DNA of 7,325 bases from JAPOQD01 sp964620555 (GCA_964620555.1 CAZUGZ010000063.1:1-7325); one strand, 5' to 3'; shown: positions 1-6,524, counted from the first letter of the stretch. The notes: a model not told the origin generated them from the sequence alone. A program made the numbers and translations.

Positions 1-105
1 AAGGCATAGTTGACACTATGTCGAAGCGGCTGGAGGGAGCACGCCCTGTCACAGCTAGCGTATCGACGTTCGCAGCAGAAGGTTGGTGAAATATGCGGGC
101 CAGGG
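1..105. other. Non-coding left-edge region with dyad symmetry
   Basis: This stretch follows the stop codon of the downstream acyl-CoA dehydrogenase gene (minus strand). I see no credible coding frame in it. It contains the perfect inverted repeat CATAGT-tgac-ACTATG at 5-20, described separately, and a short GGG/CCC hairpin around 35-46. There is no GC hairpin followed by a T-run on the minus strand, so transcription of the dehydrogenase pair may run on to genes left of the window. Confidence 0.5.
5..24. promoter_or_regulatory. Operator-like dyad, possibly over a promoter -35 box
   Basis: Two overlapping symmetric elements are visible. The first is the perfect repeat CATAGT-tgac-ACTATG at 5-20. 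The second is the near-perfect TTGACA-cta-TGTCGA at 10-24, with one mismatch. Read on the minus strand, TCGACA (24 to 19) is one base from a consensus -35 box. With a 17-base spacer its -10 box would begin at position 1 and continue off the window. This arrangement is typical of TetR-family operators, so the site may control a gene to the left. The regulator and target are not visible, and the call rests on symmetry alone. Confidence 0.3.
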
Positions 106-1245
106 TCAATAACCCCTCAGGGTGGCATAGCGGTCGCGGTGATAGCCGCTGTCACCGAACAACTGTATGGCCACTCGAGCGCGCTTCAGAAAGAAGCCGA
201 TTTCCAGTTCGTCGGTGACGCCGATCCCGCCGTGCATCTGCACCGCCTCATTGGTGACCCGCCTGCTCAACTCGTTGAGCCTGGCCTTGGCCAGACTGGC
301 CATTCGCGGCACCTGGTCGGGTTCTTCATCGACGCTGAGGCAGGCTTGCAAGACCACCGAGGTAGCCAGTTCCAGTTCTGTGCAGAGGTCGGCGGCCCGG
401 TGTTGCAAGGCCTGAAAGCTACCGATTTTCACCCCGAATTGCTCGCGCTGCCGGAGGTATTCCAGTGTGCGCTCGAAGGCTTCCCGGCACAACCCCAGCA
501 TTTCTGCCGCCATCCCGATGCGGGCCCGGTCGAGAACCGCCTCCAGCAGGGGCCAGCCCTGTCCGGCTTCGCCCAGCAGCGAGTCGGCGGGCACCTCGAC
601 CTGCTCGAAGTCGATATTCGCCGCATTGCGGTTGTCGGCCATGAGGGTGCGCCGACGCATGATTCCCCTGGCATCACCCGCGACCAGAAACAGGGAAATG
701 CCGTCAGAACCGCGCGCCTCGGCGCCGCTGCGCGCCGCGACGATGAGTTGCTCGGCGCTGTGACCATCAGCGACAAACAACTTGCGGCCATTGAGCACGT
801 AGCCATTGTTCCGGGCGTCGGCGCGCAGCGCCAACTGCAGGGGCTGGTGGTGGTTACTCTCTTCCAGGGCCAGGGCCAGGGTGAGCCGGCCCGAGGCGAG
901 GCGCGGCAGGTAGCGCTGTTTTTGCGCATCGCTGCCTCCCAGCAGCAGGGCGGAAGCACCAATCAGCGACGAGGCCAGCAAGGGCGAGGCGGTCAGGGTT
1001 CGGCCGCAGGCCTGGAGCAGGACACCCAGCCCGGCAAAACCGAAATCCAGACCATCGTATTGTTGCGGCACGATAATTCCGGCCCAGCCCAATTCGGCCA
1101 TCTGCCGCCACAGCCTGGGACAATAGCCCAGGCTGTCGCCTTCATCGCGCAGTTTTCGCAGCGCCGCCACCGGTGCCTCACGGCGCAGAAAGTCCTCCGC
1201 CGTTTGCTCCAACAGGCGCTGTTCCGGGTTGAGCAACAGGCTCAT
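106..1245 (-). CDS. Acyl-CoA dehydrogenase family protein, subunit lacking the usual catalytic Glu
   Basis: A 379-residue flavoprotein of the acyl-CoA dehydrogenase (ACAD) family, close to the usual ~380 residues. It has the N-terminal helical domain (~1-120), a middle beta domain (~121-235) and a C-terminal helical domain (~236-379). FAD-contact motifs are clear in the last domain: R267-E-Q-F-G271, GSFQ 275-278 with H282, and QMHGGIG 336-342. The middle-domain signature, normally of the form xTEPxAGSD, is degenerate (ALEES, 126-130). At the position of the isovaleryl-CoA dehydrogenase base there is Asp239 (LDRARIG). At the position of the medium-chain enzyme base (YEGTS) there is FGDSG (363-367). 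No Glu sits at either site, so this is likely the FAD-binding, non-catalytic partner of the gene just upstream, as in alpha2beta2 mycobacterial steroid FadE pairs. The start ATG lies one base after the upstream stop (TGA-A-ATG), with GGAAG eight bases before it. Family assignment is firm; substrate is unknown. Confidence 0.93.
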   Translation of the reverse strand: MSLLLNPEQRLLEQTAEDFLRREAPVAALRKLRDEGDSLGYCPRLWRQMAELGWAGIIVPQQYDGLDFGFAGLGVLLQACGRTLTASPLLASSLIGASALLLGGSDAQKQRYLPRLASGRLTLALALEESNHHQPLQLALRADARNNGYVLNGRKLFVADGHSAEQLIVAARSGAEARGSDGISLFLVAGDARGIMRRRTLMADNRNAANIDFEQVEVPADSLLGEAGQGWPLLEAVLDRARIGMAAEMLGLCREAFERTLEYLRQREQFGVKIGSFQALQHRAADLCTELELATSVVLQACLSVDEEPDQVPRMASLAKARLNELSRRVTNEAVQMHGGIGVTDELEIGFFLKRARVAIQLFGDSGYHRDRYATLRGY

Positions 1246-1246
1246 T

Positions 1247-2431
1247 TCATTCGCTTCCAGGGAGCTGCAGGACGTTTTTGGCGATGATATTCAACTGAAT
1301 CTCGCTGCTGCCGCCGGCGATGGTGAGGGTCTTGGACATGGCCCACTGGCGCAGGGCCAGGAGTTCCTCGGCACTGAATTCGTCCCCCTCCCAGCCCAGA
1401 CCGGCGCTGCCCAGTAGCGCCAACAGCAATTCCCCTTTGATTTTTTCCGCCTCGGTCCCCAGGTATTTCATCAGCGGCGGCAGCTTGCTGGGAAGGCCCG
1501 CAATGCGCTGATCCTGAGCGCGGCCATGGGTCAGGTTCAGACTCTCCATGAGCATCTCGTATTCCACCAGTTGGCGGCGCAATTCCGGGTCGGCAATTTT
1601 GCCATCGCGGTATTGCAAATGGGTGGCGGCCACTGCCCTGGGTTCGACAGCGGGAATATCAGAGCCCATTTCGGCCATCAGTTTGCGCTCGTATTTGAGC
1701 AGGAACTTGGCAACCGACCAGCCCTGGTTGAGTTCGCCGAGCAGGTTGTCTTTGGGTACCCGCACATTGTCGAAGAAGGTCTGACAGAAATCGGATTCGC
1801 CGGAGATCAGACCGATGGGCGCGGTGCTGACCCCTTCGGTGTCCATATCGATGAGTAAAAAGCTGATACCGGCGTGCCTGGCAGCCCTCGGGTCGGTGCG
1901 CACCAGGCAGAATATCCAGTCGCATTCATCCGCCTTGGTGGTCCACAGCTTGCTGCCGTTGACCAAAAAGTGATCGTCCCGAACCTCGGCCTTGCATTGC
2001 AGGCTGGCCAGATCAGAACCGGCCTCCGGTTCACTGTAACCCTGGCACCAGCGAACCTCGCCGCGCAGGATGGGCTCGATAAAGCGCTGCTTTTGGCGAT
2101 GTGTGCCGTATTCGAGAATGGCCGGCCCCAGCATCCAGATTCCCAGGCTGAAAATAGGCGTCCTGGCATTGATGGCACGCAGTTCCTGATCGAGCACCCT
2201 GGCCTGGGCCGGGGACAGACCGCCGCCACCGTACTCGCTTGGCCATTCGGGCGCGATCCAGCCCCGGTCGCGCATGCGCTCGAACCAAAGTCTGCAGTCC
2301 GCGCTATGGAAGTGACCCCGGCGCCCGCCCCAGTACTGCTCTCCCGGCTTGATCGGCAGACGCATGGACGGTGGGCAATGTTCCTCCAGCCATTGTCGAA
2401 CCTGCTCCCGAAACTGCTGCAAGGAGTCCAT
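1247..2431 (-). CDS. Acyl-CoA dehydrogenase family protein, probable catalytic subunit
   Basis: A 394-residue ACAD protein that should desaturate an acyl-CoA at the alpha-beta bond, passing electrons through FAD to electron-transfer flavoprotein. The substrate-side signature is intact (YSEPEAGSDLAS, 132-143), followed by the flavin-side WTTKAD (163-168). Glu248 in KYERKL occupies the position of the catalytic Glu of isovaleryl-CoA dehydrogenase-type enzymes. The terminal GGSSEIQ...IAKNVL motif (373-388) is also present, with no Glu at the medium-chain (YEGTS-type) base position. The RxxFG and MHGGxG FAD-contact motifs seen in its neighbour are absent here (that area reads GSAGLGWEGDEF, 341-352), which again suggests a mixed active site made with the downstream subunit. 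It is the first gene of the pair. The GGGATCACC before the ATG is only a weak ribosome-binding site. Substrate is not predictable from sequence alone; FadE26-29-like steroid or branched acyl-CoA oxidation is one possibility. Confidence 0.93.
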   Translation of the reverse strand: MDSLQQFREQVRQWLEEHCPPSMRLPIKPGEQYWGGRRGHFHSADCRLWFERMRDRGWIAPEWPSEYGGGGLSPAQARVLDQELRAINARTPIFSLGIWMLGPAILEYGTHRQKQRFIEPILRGEVRWCQGYSEPEAGSDLASLQCKAEVRDDHFLVNGSKLWTTKADECDWIFCLVRTDPRAARHAGISFLLIDMDTEGVSTAPIGLISGESDFCQTFFDNVRVPKDNLLGELNQGWSVAKFLLKYERKLMAEMGSDIPAVEPRAVAATHLQYRDGKIADPELRRQLVEYEMLMESLNLTHGRAQDQRIAGLPSKLPPLMKYLGTEAEKIKGELLLALLGSAGLGWEGDEFSAEELLALRQWAMSKTLTIAGGSSEIQLNIIAKNVLQLPGSE

Positions 2432-2564
2432 GGTGATCCCGGTTTCTAGAACAAAAACGGCAGAAATAGTAGCACTTTTGATCGAACGGATTGCCTCTTG
2501 CCGGTCTGTATTGTTGTACCTGCCGACTACTGCTGCCGGCCCAGGCTCGTTGACGGAGGGCGGG
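2432..2564 (-). promoter_or_regulatory. Intergenic region with possible promoter for the dehydrogenase pair
   Basis: This gap separates the protease stop from the dehydrogenase start. Read on the minus strand it is locally AT-rich just ahead of the gene. TACTAT, the complement of 2466-2471, is a fair -10 box about 35 bases before the ATG, but no good -35 hexamer lies 16-18 bases upstream of it, so an activator may be needed. A weak stem (GCCG 2522-2525 with CGGC 2537-2540) follows the protease gene but has no T-run, so no convincing intrinsic terminator is present. Confidence 0.3.
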
Positions 2565-3617
2565 CTATTGGGGCGGTGCCAACTCCAGCACGTAGCGTTG
2601 TTCGCTACCGTTAAGGAGCGTCTCGATGGTCACTGTATCACCGGGCTGTTTGCTCTCCATGTAGGTCAGATAGTCGTCGTTGCTGTCGATCGACTTGCCG
2701 TCGATGGCAGTGATGATGTCCCCCAGCAGGATTTCTCCCCGGGCGTTGCGGTAGGCGCCACTCATCCCCGCCACGGCCGCCGGTAGCCCCGGAAACACCC
2801 GCACAATGGGCAGGCCCTGGAGTCGATAGCGGCGCGTCCAGCCGTCGCTGGCCAGTTCCACGCCGATAATCGGGCGATTCAGGCGACCGTAACTGATGAG
2901 TTGGGGTATCACCTCCTTGACGGTGTTGACCGGAATGGCAAAGCCGATCCCGGCACTGGCGCCACTGGGGCTGTAGATTGCCGTATTCACGCCCACCAGC
3001 TGGCCCAGCGAATTGAGCAGGGGGCCACCGGAATTTCCCGGGTTGATGGCGGCGTCGGTCTGAATCACGTTGCGAATCTTGCGGTTGCCGCTGCTGGCAA
3101 TTTCCCGCCCCACCGCACTGACCACCCCGGTGGTGAGGGTGGTGTCGAGGCCGAATGGGTTGCCGATGGCCAACACCTTGCGGCCCACTTCCAGTTCTGA
3201 TGAGTCCCCCATCGGCAGGGTGACCAATCGTTCCGGGGGTGCCTCGATGCGCACCACCGCCAGGTCTTTTTCCGGGGCCATGCCGATCACTTCGGCGCGC
3301 CATTCGCTGCGGTCCTGCAGTTCGATGACGATCCGGCTGGCGCCCTGGATGACGTGGAAATTGGTCACGATCAGACCATTTTTGTCCCAGATGAAACCGG
3401 TACCGGAACCGCGGGGAATGGCCCGCACGTCATTGGAGAACAAGTTGCGGCGCAGCAGCGCAGTGTTACTGACGTGAACTACTGCGGGGCTGGCCCGCCG
3501 GTAGATCTCCATGCTGTTGACTTCATCCTCGGTCTTGAAGTCAGGGTAATCCGTACCGGCCTGGACCAGTGCCGGCAGCGGTGTCCAACTCAACAGTAGC
3601 AGTAACAGGTAGCGCAT
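2565..3617 (-). CDS. Periplasmic trypsin-like serine protease with one PDZ domain (DegS/Deg1/HtrA type)
   Basis: A 350-residue HtrA-family (S1C) serine endopeptidase that would act in the periplasm on unfolded or signalling substrates. An N-terminal hydrophobic segment (Leu-rich, 4-17) ends in VQA|G at 18-21, which fits signal peptidase I cleavage. It could also act as a short membrane anchor as in DegS. The protease domain (~35-240) has the catalytic triad His88 (TNFHVI), Asp118 (KDLAVV) and Ser196 (NPGNSGGPL), with the oxyanion loop intact. A single PDZ domain occupies ~248-348 (LGDIITAIDGKSI at 298-310). Length and single PDZ match DegS/AlgW or plant-type Deg1 rather than two-PDZ DegP/MucD. 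The frame stays open to 4406, but the sequence before Met264 of that frame overlaps the DUF1499 gene and has no family similarity, so the ATG at 3617 is chosen. It starts two bases after the DUF1499 stop (TGA-CC-ATG) without a strong ribosome-binding site, implying translational coupling. No rseA/mucA-like partner is in view. Confidence 0.93.
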   Translation of the reverse strand: MRYLLLLLLSWTPLPALVQAGTDYPDFKTEDEVNSMEIYRRASPAVVHVSNTALLRRNLFSNDVRAIPRGSGTGFIWDKNGLIVTNFHVIQGASRIVIELQDRSEWRAEVIGMAPEKDLAVVRIEAPPERLVTLPMGDSSELEVGRKVLAIGNPFGLDTTLTTGVVSAVGREIASSGNRKIRNVIQTDAAINPGNSGGPLLNSLGQLVGVNTAIYSPSGASAGIGFAIPVNTVKEVIPQLISYGRLNRPIIGVELASDGWTRRYRLQGLPIVRVFPGLPAAVAGMSGAYRNARGEILLGDIITAIDGKSIDSNDDYLTYMESKQPGDTVTIETLLNGSEQRYVLELAPPQ

Positions 3618-3619
3618 GG

Positions 3620-4369
3620 TCAGTCGGCGGCCGCCGCCGCCGGGCTGCTCCCGGTGGAGTTCCAGGCGCTGATAAACGCTCGAATGCGATTGGCGTTGGC
3701 CCCCCTGTCGCCGGTGCCGACCCGAGACACCGAGCGCAGGTCGATGTCGGTGCCACTGGCGGTGGGGCGGAATCGAATCGCGATATCGTCCACAAAGCCA
3801 AACCAGAAGGAGGTATGGGTAGCTTCGATCAGCAAGCCTTCGCGATTGTGGATTTTCCATTGCAGCGAACGGGCGATGTCGGCGGCGTGGGCCACGGCCG
3901 CACCGGGGTCGAGCCGGCTGTGGATGGTGGCAAGGTCCGGATAGGCCTGTAATTGCAGCGCGACGGATTCGGGCTTGACCTCCAGACTGTTGGAGACGGC
4001 ACCACGCCGTTCGACGGCTTGCCTGAATTCCGGTGGATTGTCGACATCGGTACTGATGTCGTGAATCGCCGGGTAATCTCTCGGGGTCGCCACCGTTACC
4101 GCCAGCAGTGCACCGGGCACAGCCGCCAGGGAGCGGCTGAGAATGGCCCGGCGCCGTCCCCTGTATGCCGGCAACAGGCTGGCTACGGCCGGGATCAGCA
4201 ACAGCAGCAGCGAGGCCCAGCAACAGATAATGAAAGCCGGTAGCCCGATGTTGTAATGCAGCAGCTCCAGGCGGACACCGAGCACCGACAGGGGTATGCA
4301 GAGCAGGGACAGCAGGGCCAGATGGCCGCACCCACGGATCAGGGGAGAGGGTAAAGTGTAGTGGGCCAT
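3620..4369 (-). CDS. DUF1499 domain inner-membrane protein
   Basis: A 249-residue protein with three predicted membrane segments (~14-34, ~42-67, ~78-94) and a C-terminal soluble DUF1499 domain (~98-236). Family hallmarks visible are the DYPAIHDISTD entry motif (98-108) followed by PPEF, the W-x-I...GLLIEATHTSFWFGFVDD stretch (171-195), RSVSRVG (212-218) and the end motif GANANRIRAF (223-232). The biochemical role of DUF1499 is not established. With this topology the domain probably lies on one face of the inner membrane, and which face is uncertain. The start is supported by GGGAGG five bases before the ATG. The gene is followed after two bases by the periplasmic protease, suggesting that the two products are made together and may act at the same membrane site. 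The tail ends in a low-complexity Ala run (SSPAAAAAD). Confidence 0.88.
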   Translation of the reverse strand: MAHYTLPSPLIRGCGHLALLSLLCIPLSVLGVRLELLHYNIGLPAFIICCWASLLLLLIPAVASLLPAYRGRRRAILSRSLAAVPGALLAVTVATPRDYPAIHDISTDVDNPPEFRQAVERRGAVSNSLEVKPESVALQLQAYPDLATIHSRLDPGAAVAHAADIARSLQWKIHNREGLLIEATHTSFWFGFVDDIAIRFRPTASGTDIDLRSVSRVGTGDRGANANRIRAFISAWNSTGSSPAAAAAD

Positions 4370-4394
4370 GCCGGCCTCCCGCGGATACCTGGAT

Positions 4395-4414
4395 ACATCG
4401 ACTCAACTCGATGT
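4395..4414. promoter_or_regulatory. Perfect 7-bp dyad, candidate operator
   Basis: ACATCGA (4395-4401), a six-base spacer, then TCGATGT (4408-4414): two perfect inverted 7-mers with 13-base centre-to-centre spacing, ending about 25 bases before the DUF1499 start codon. This size fits a dimeric helix-turn-helix regulator binding near the start of transcription of the DUF1499-protease unit. A further ACATCGG copy occurs upstream on the minus strand, as the complement of 4425-4431. No regulator gene is in the window, and a weak RNA hairpin in the 5' leader is the alternative reading. Confidence 0.35.
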
Positions 4415-4456
4415 GGTGCCTTTGCCGATGTGCAATGATACCCCACGATACCGGTT

Positions 4457-4476
4457 ACCGGGGAATGAACCCCGGT
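4457..4476 (-). terminator. GC hairpin after alr, possible terminator lacking a T-run
   Basis: ACCGGGG (4457-4463) pairs perfectly with CCCCGGT (4470-4476) across a six-base loop, starting 12 bases beyond the alr stop on the minus strand. Stem strength and placement fit a transcription terminator or an mRNA 3'-end stabiliser. On the minus strand it is followed by AACCGG rather than Ts, so it is not a canonical intrinsic terminator, and read-through to the DUF1499 gene is plausible. Confidence 0.4.
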
Positions 4477-4488
4477 GAAAGATGCAGA

Positions 4489-5571
4489 TCAGGACAGCGC
4501 TATTCTGGGTACCCGCTGGGTCACCCGGGTCATGACTTCGTAGCCGTTGGTGCCGGCCCATTCCGCTACCTCGTCGAGGCCCGGGTCACGCCCCCACAGA
4601 ATGACTTCGCTACCGATTTCCACTGTCCCGACCTGGCTGACATCGACGCTGAGCAGGTCCATGGAAACCCGGCCGACCACCGGCGCGCGCTGGCCGTCGA
4701 TGCTGACCCACGCCTTGCCGGAAGCCCTTCGCGGGTAGCCGTCGCCGTAGCCTATCGCTACCGTGGCGATGCGGCTGGGCCGCGACGCGGTCCAGCTATC
4801 ACCATAACCGACGGTTTCGCCCGCCGCCAACTGGCGCAGCGCGATGACCTCCGAGCGCAGGGTCATCACCGGCCGCAGTTCTTCAGCTTGCGGGTCGGCG
4901 GCTCCGAACGGGGAGTGTCCGTAGAGCATGAAACCCGGCCGGTTCCAGTCCGAGCGGGCCGCCGGCCAGGCCATCAGGGCGGCGGAGTTGGCCAGGCTGC
5001 GCGGGGCCCGGATGGTGGCGGTGGCCTGCTCAAAGCAGCGGAGTTGGCGCTCGGTACTATCGTCATGCAGTTGTTCGGCATTGGAAAAATGGGTAGCCAA
5101 TACGATTTCGTCGGCCACTGCCGGCATGGCCCGGAGTTGGTCATATACCGCGCCGGCCCGCTCCGGGGCAAAACCCAGCCGGTGCATGCCGCTGTCGATT
5201 TTCAGCCAGCAGGTCACAGGTCGCGCGAGGCGGGCCTTGGCCAGGGCTGCCAACTGCCGCTCGTGGTGCAGCATCAACCAGAATCCGTGGCGGCTGGCCA
5301 GAACGAGTTCCTCGGCGCGAAAGAAACCTTCCAGCAGCAGTACCGGTTTGCGAATTCCCGCCTCGCGCAGCGCCAGCGCCTCCTCCATACAGGCCACGCC
5401 AAGCGCCGGCGCCAGTGGTTCCAGGGTTGCGGCCACGATATCCATCCCGTGGCCGTAGGCGTTGGCCTTGATGATGGGCAGGGCCTGGCCGGACTGCCCC
5501 AGGTGCCGGGCCAGGGCATAGTTGTGGCGCAGTGCCGGCAGATCGATACGGGCCTGGACGGGGCGGCTCAT
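4489..5571 (-). CDS. alr: Alanine racemase (PLP-dependent, fold III)
   Basis: A 360-residue enzyme interconverting L- and D-alanine in the cytoplasm, supplying D-Ala for peptidoglycan (a catabolic DadX-like role is also possible). An N-terminal TIM-barrel domain carries the PLP-binding Lys35 in IIKANAYGHG (33-42) and the KIDSGMHRLGF motif (124-134, Arg131 near the PLP ring). NRPGFMLYG (210-218) and the C-terminal beta domain follow, with the second catalytic base Tyr256 in VGYGDSWTA and SMDLLSVD (303-310). Length is normal for the family. The frame is open 16 codons further upstream, but family proteins begin at MSRPVQARIDL, and the ATG at 5571 overlaps the dat stop as ATGA. There is no good ribosome-binding site before it, so ribosomes probably re-initiate after translating dat. 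Confidence 0.95.
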   Translation of the reverse strand: MSRPVQARIDLPALRHNYALARHLGQSGQALPIIKANAYGHGMDIVAATLEPLAPALGVACMEEALALREAGIRKPVLLLEGFFRAEELVLASRHGFWLMLHHERQLAALAKARLARPVTCWLKIDSGMHRLGFAPERAGAVYDQLRAMPAVADEIVLATHFSNAEQLHDDSTERQLRCFEQATATIRAPRSLANSAALMAWPAARSDWNRPGFMLYGHSPFGAADPQAEELRPVMTLRSEVIALRQLAAGETVGYGDSWTASRPSRIATVAIGYGDGYPRRASGKAWVSIDGQRAPVVGRVSMDLLSVDVSQVGTVEIGSEVILWGRDPGLDEVAEWAGTNGYEVMTRVTQRVPRIALS

Positions 5572-6428
5572 TCGTAGTCGTACCGGTGCCGCACAAACAG
5601 CTCCTGGGCCCGATGCCACAGTTTGCCCACCTGCCCGTCGGCCACCGGTTGTCCGTCAATGCTGGTGACCGGCGCCACATTCCTGGTGGAACTGGACAGC
5701 CAGACCTCGTCGGCATCCCGCAATTCTGTCAGCAGCACCGCTCGCTCAGCCACCGGGATGCTCCCTTCCGCTCGCAGAATTTGCAGCAGCAGGGCGCGGG
5801 TTACACCAGCCAGAATCTGCCCCTGGAGCGGTGGTGTCGCCACCCGGCCGCCCTTGACGACATAGACATTGCTGGCACTGGCTTCGGTCAACTCTCCCGC
5901 CGCATTGTAGAGAATGGTCTCATGGTGGCCGCCCCGGTAGCCCTGGTTGAAGTGCATGACATTGCCCAACAGGGCGGTGGACTTGATATGGCAGTGCTGC
6001 CAGCGCTGGTCGGCGGCGGTAGTGACACTGTAGGTCACTGCCTGGTCCGCTGCCGGTGGTGCCGGTATCGCCATGGTGAAACCGAACACGGTGGGCTGAA
6101 TATCTCGCGGGTAGGCATGCTGGCGGACGCGGTCCACACCGCGACTGACCTGGAGATAGATGGCGAGATTGCCGCCACCATTTCTGTCCAGCAATTGCTC
6201 ACACAGTTCCCGCCACCGGGCATCGCTCCAGTCGAGCTGAATCTCAATGGCCGCCAGTCCGTCGCGCATGCGTTCGAGATGGAGTTGGAAACCGAGTGGG
6301 CGGCCCTGGAAACAGGGAATCACTTCGTAAACGCCGTCGGCGAACAGGAATCCCCGGTCCATGGGAGAAATCTTCGCTTCTGCCAGCGGCAGATAGTCGC
6401 CATTCAGGTATACGATGTCCACTTCCAT
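5568..6428 (-). CDS. dat: D-amino-acid transaminase (PLP-dependent, fold IV)
   Basis: A 286-residue aminotransferase that would interconvert D-Ala plus 2-oxoglutarate with pyruvate plus D-Glu; the Bacillus enzyme has about 283 residues. Seen in order are DRGFLFADGVYEV (24-36), the R102-Q-H104 motif equivalent to the Arg-Asn-His that binds the substrate carboxylate in D-specific enzymes, the PLP Lys149 in HIKSTALLGNV, and Glu183 in the TEASASNVYV motif that contacts the cofactor. The R-x-H motif argues for D-amino-acid specificity over branched-chain (IlvE) or aminodeoxychorismate lyase (PabC) function. The frame is open upstream to 6584, but similarity starts at MEVDIVYLNG. AGGA sits three bases before the ATG at 6428 and nine before the in-frame GTG two codons later (6422), so the GTG may be the real start. 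It is first in the cluster and overlaps alr by four bases. Confidence 0.93.
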   Translation of the reverse strand: MEVDIVYLNGDYLPLAEAKISPMDRGFLFADGVYEVIPCFQGRPLGFQLHLERMRDGLAAIEIQLDWSDARWRELCEQLLDRNGGGNLAIYLQVSRGVDRVRQHAYPRDIQPTVFGFTMAIPAPPAADQAVTYSVTTAADQRWQHCHIKSTALLGNVMHFNQGYRGGHHETILYNAAGELTEASASNVYVVKGGRVATPPLQGQILAGVTRALLLQILRAEGSIPVAERAVLLTELRDADEVWLSSSTRNVAPVTSIDGQPVADGQVGKLWHRAQELFVRHRYDYE

Positions 6429-6496
6429 TCTTCCTGGTGGTTTTCGCCTGGCCGGGGATGGTAGGTCATGGAAAAATATTTGGAAAGGACTCGGCC

Positions 6497-6524
6497 TTGA
6501 CTCTTCCCTGCGCGTACATACAAT
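6497..6524 (+). promoter_or_regulatory. Sigma70-type promoter of brnTA
   Basis: TTGACT (6497-6502, one mismatch to the -35 consensus) and TACAAT (6519-6524, one mismatch to the -10 consensus) are separated by 16 bases. Transcription would start about seven bases after the -10 box, which is at or within a base or two of the first brnT ATG (6531). The transcript would therefore be nearly leaderless. Confidence 0.75.

Larger units (their letters stand above)
4370..4488 (-). promoter_or_regulatory. Gap between alr and the DUF1499 gene, with two inverted repeats
   Basis: This is the only sizeable gap in the minus-strand cluster, and it may split it into a dat-alr unit and a DUF1499-protease unit. 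It holds a strong GC hairpin just after alr and a perfect dyad nearer the DUF1499 start, both listed separately. On the minus strand TATCAT (complement of 4435-4440) is a possible -10 box, but no good -35 box pairs with it. Whether a promoter for the DUF1499 gene lies here cannot be settled from sequence. Confidence 0.3.

Noticed and set aside
860..886. Tandem CCAGGG repeats
   Set aside because: These encode the Leu-Ala-Leu-Ala strand (residues 123-127) of the acyl-CoA dehydrogenase and are explained by codon bias.
10..1287. Long plus-strand open frame opposite the downstream acyl-CoA dehydrogenase
   Set aside because: It mirrors a clear ACAD gene, shows no family motifs and has low-complexity Gln/Gly/His-rich composition typical of the antisense frame of GC-rich genes.
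3618..4406. N-terminal extension making the protease a 613-residue protein
   Set aside because: The extension lies over the DUF1499 gene in another frame, is Arg/His/Pro-rich without motifs, and would bury the signal peptide that begins at Met 3617.
4411..6464. Long plus-strand open frames opposite alr (4411-5577) and dat (5532-6464)
   Set aside because: Both lie opposite genes with complete catalytic motifs. They show no recognisable domains, no promoter or ribosome-binding signal, and the composition expected from antisense of GC-rich codons.
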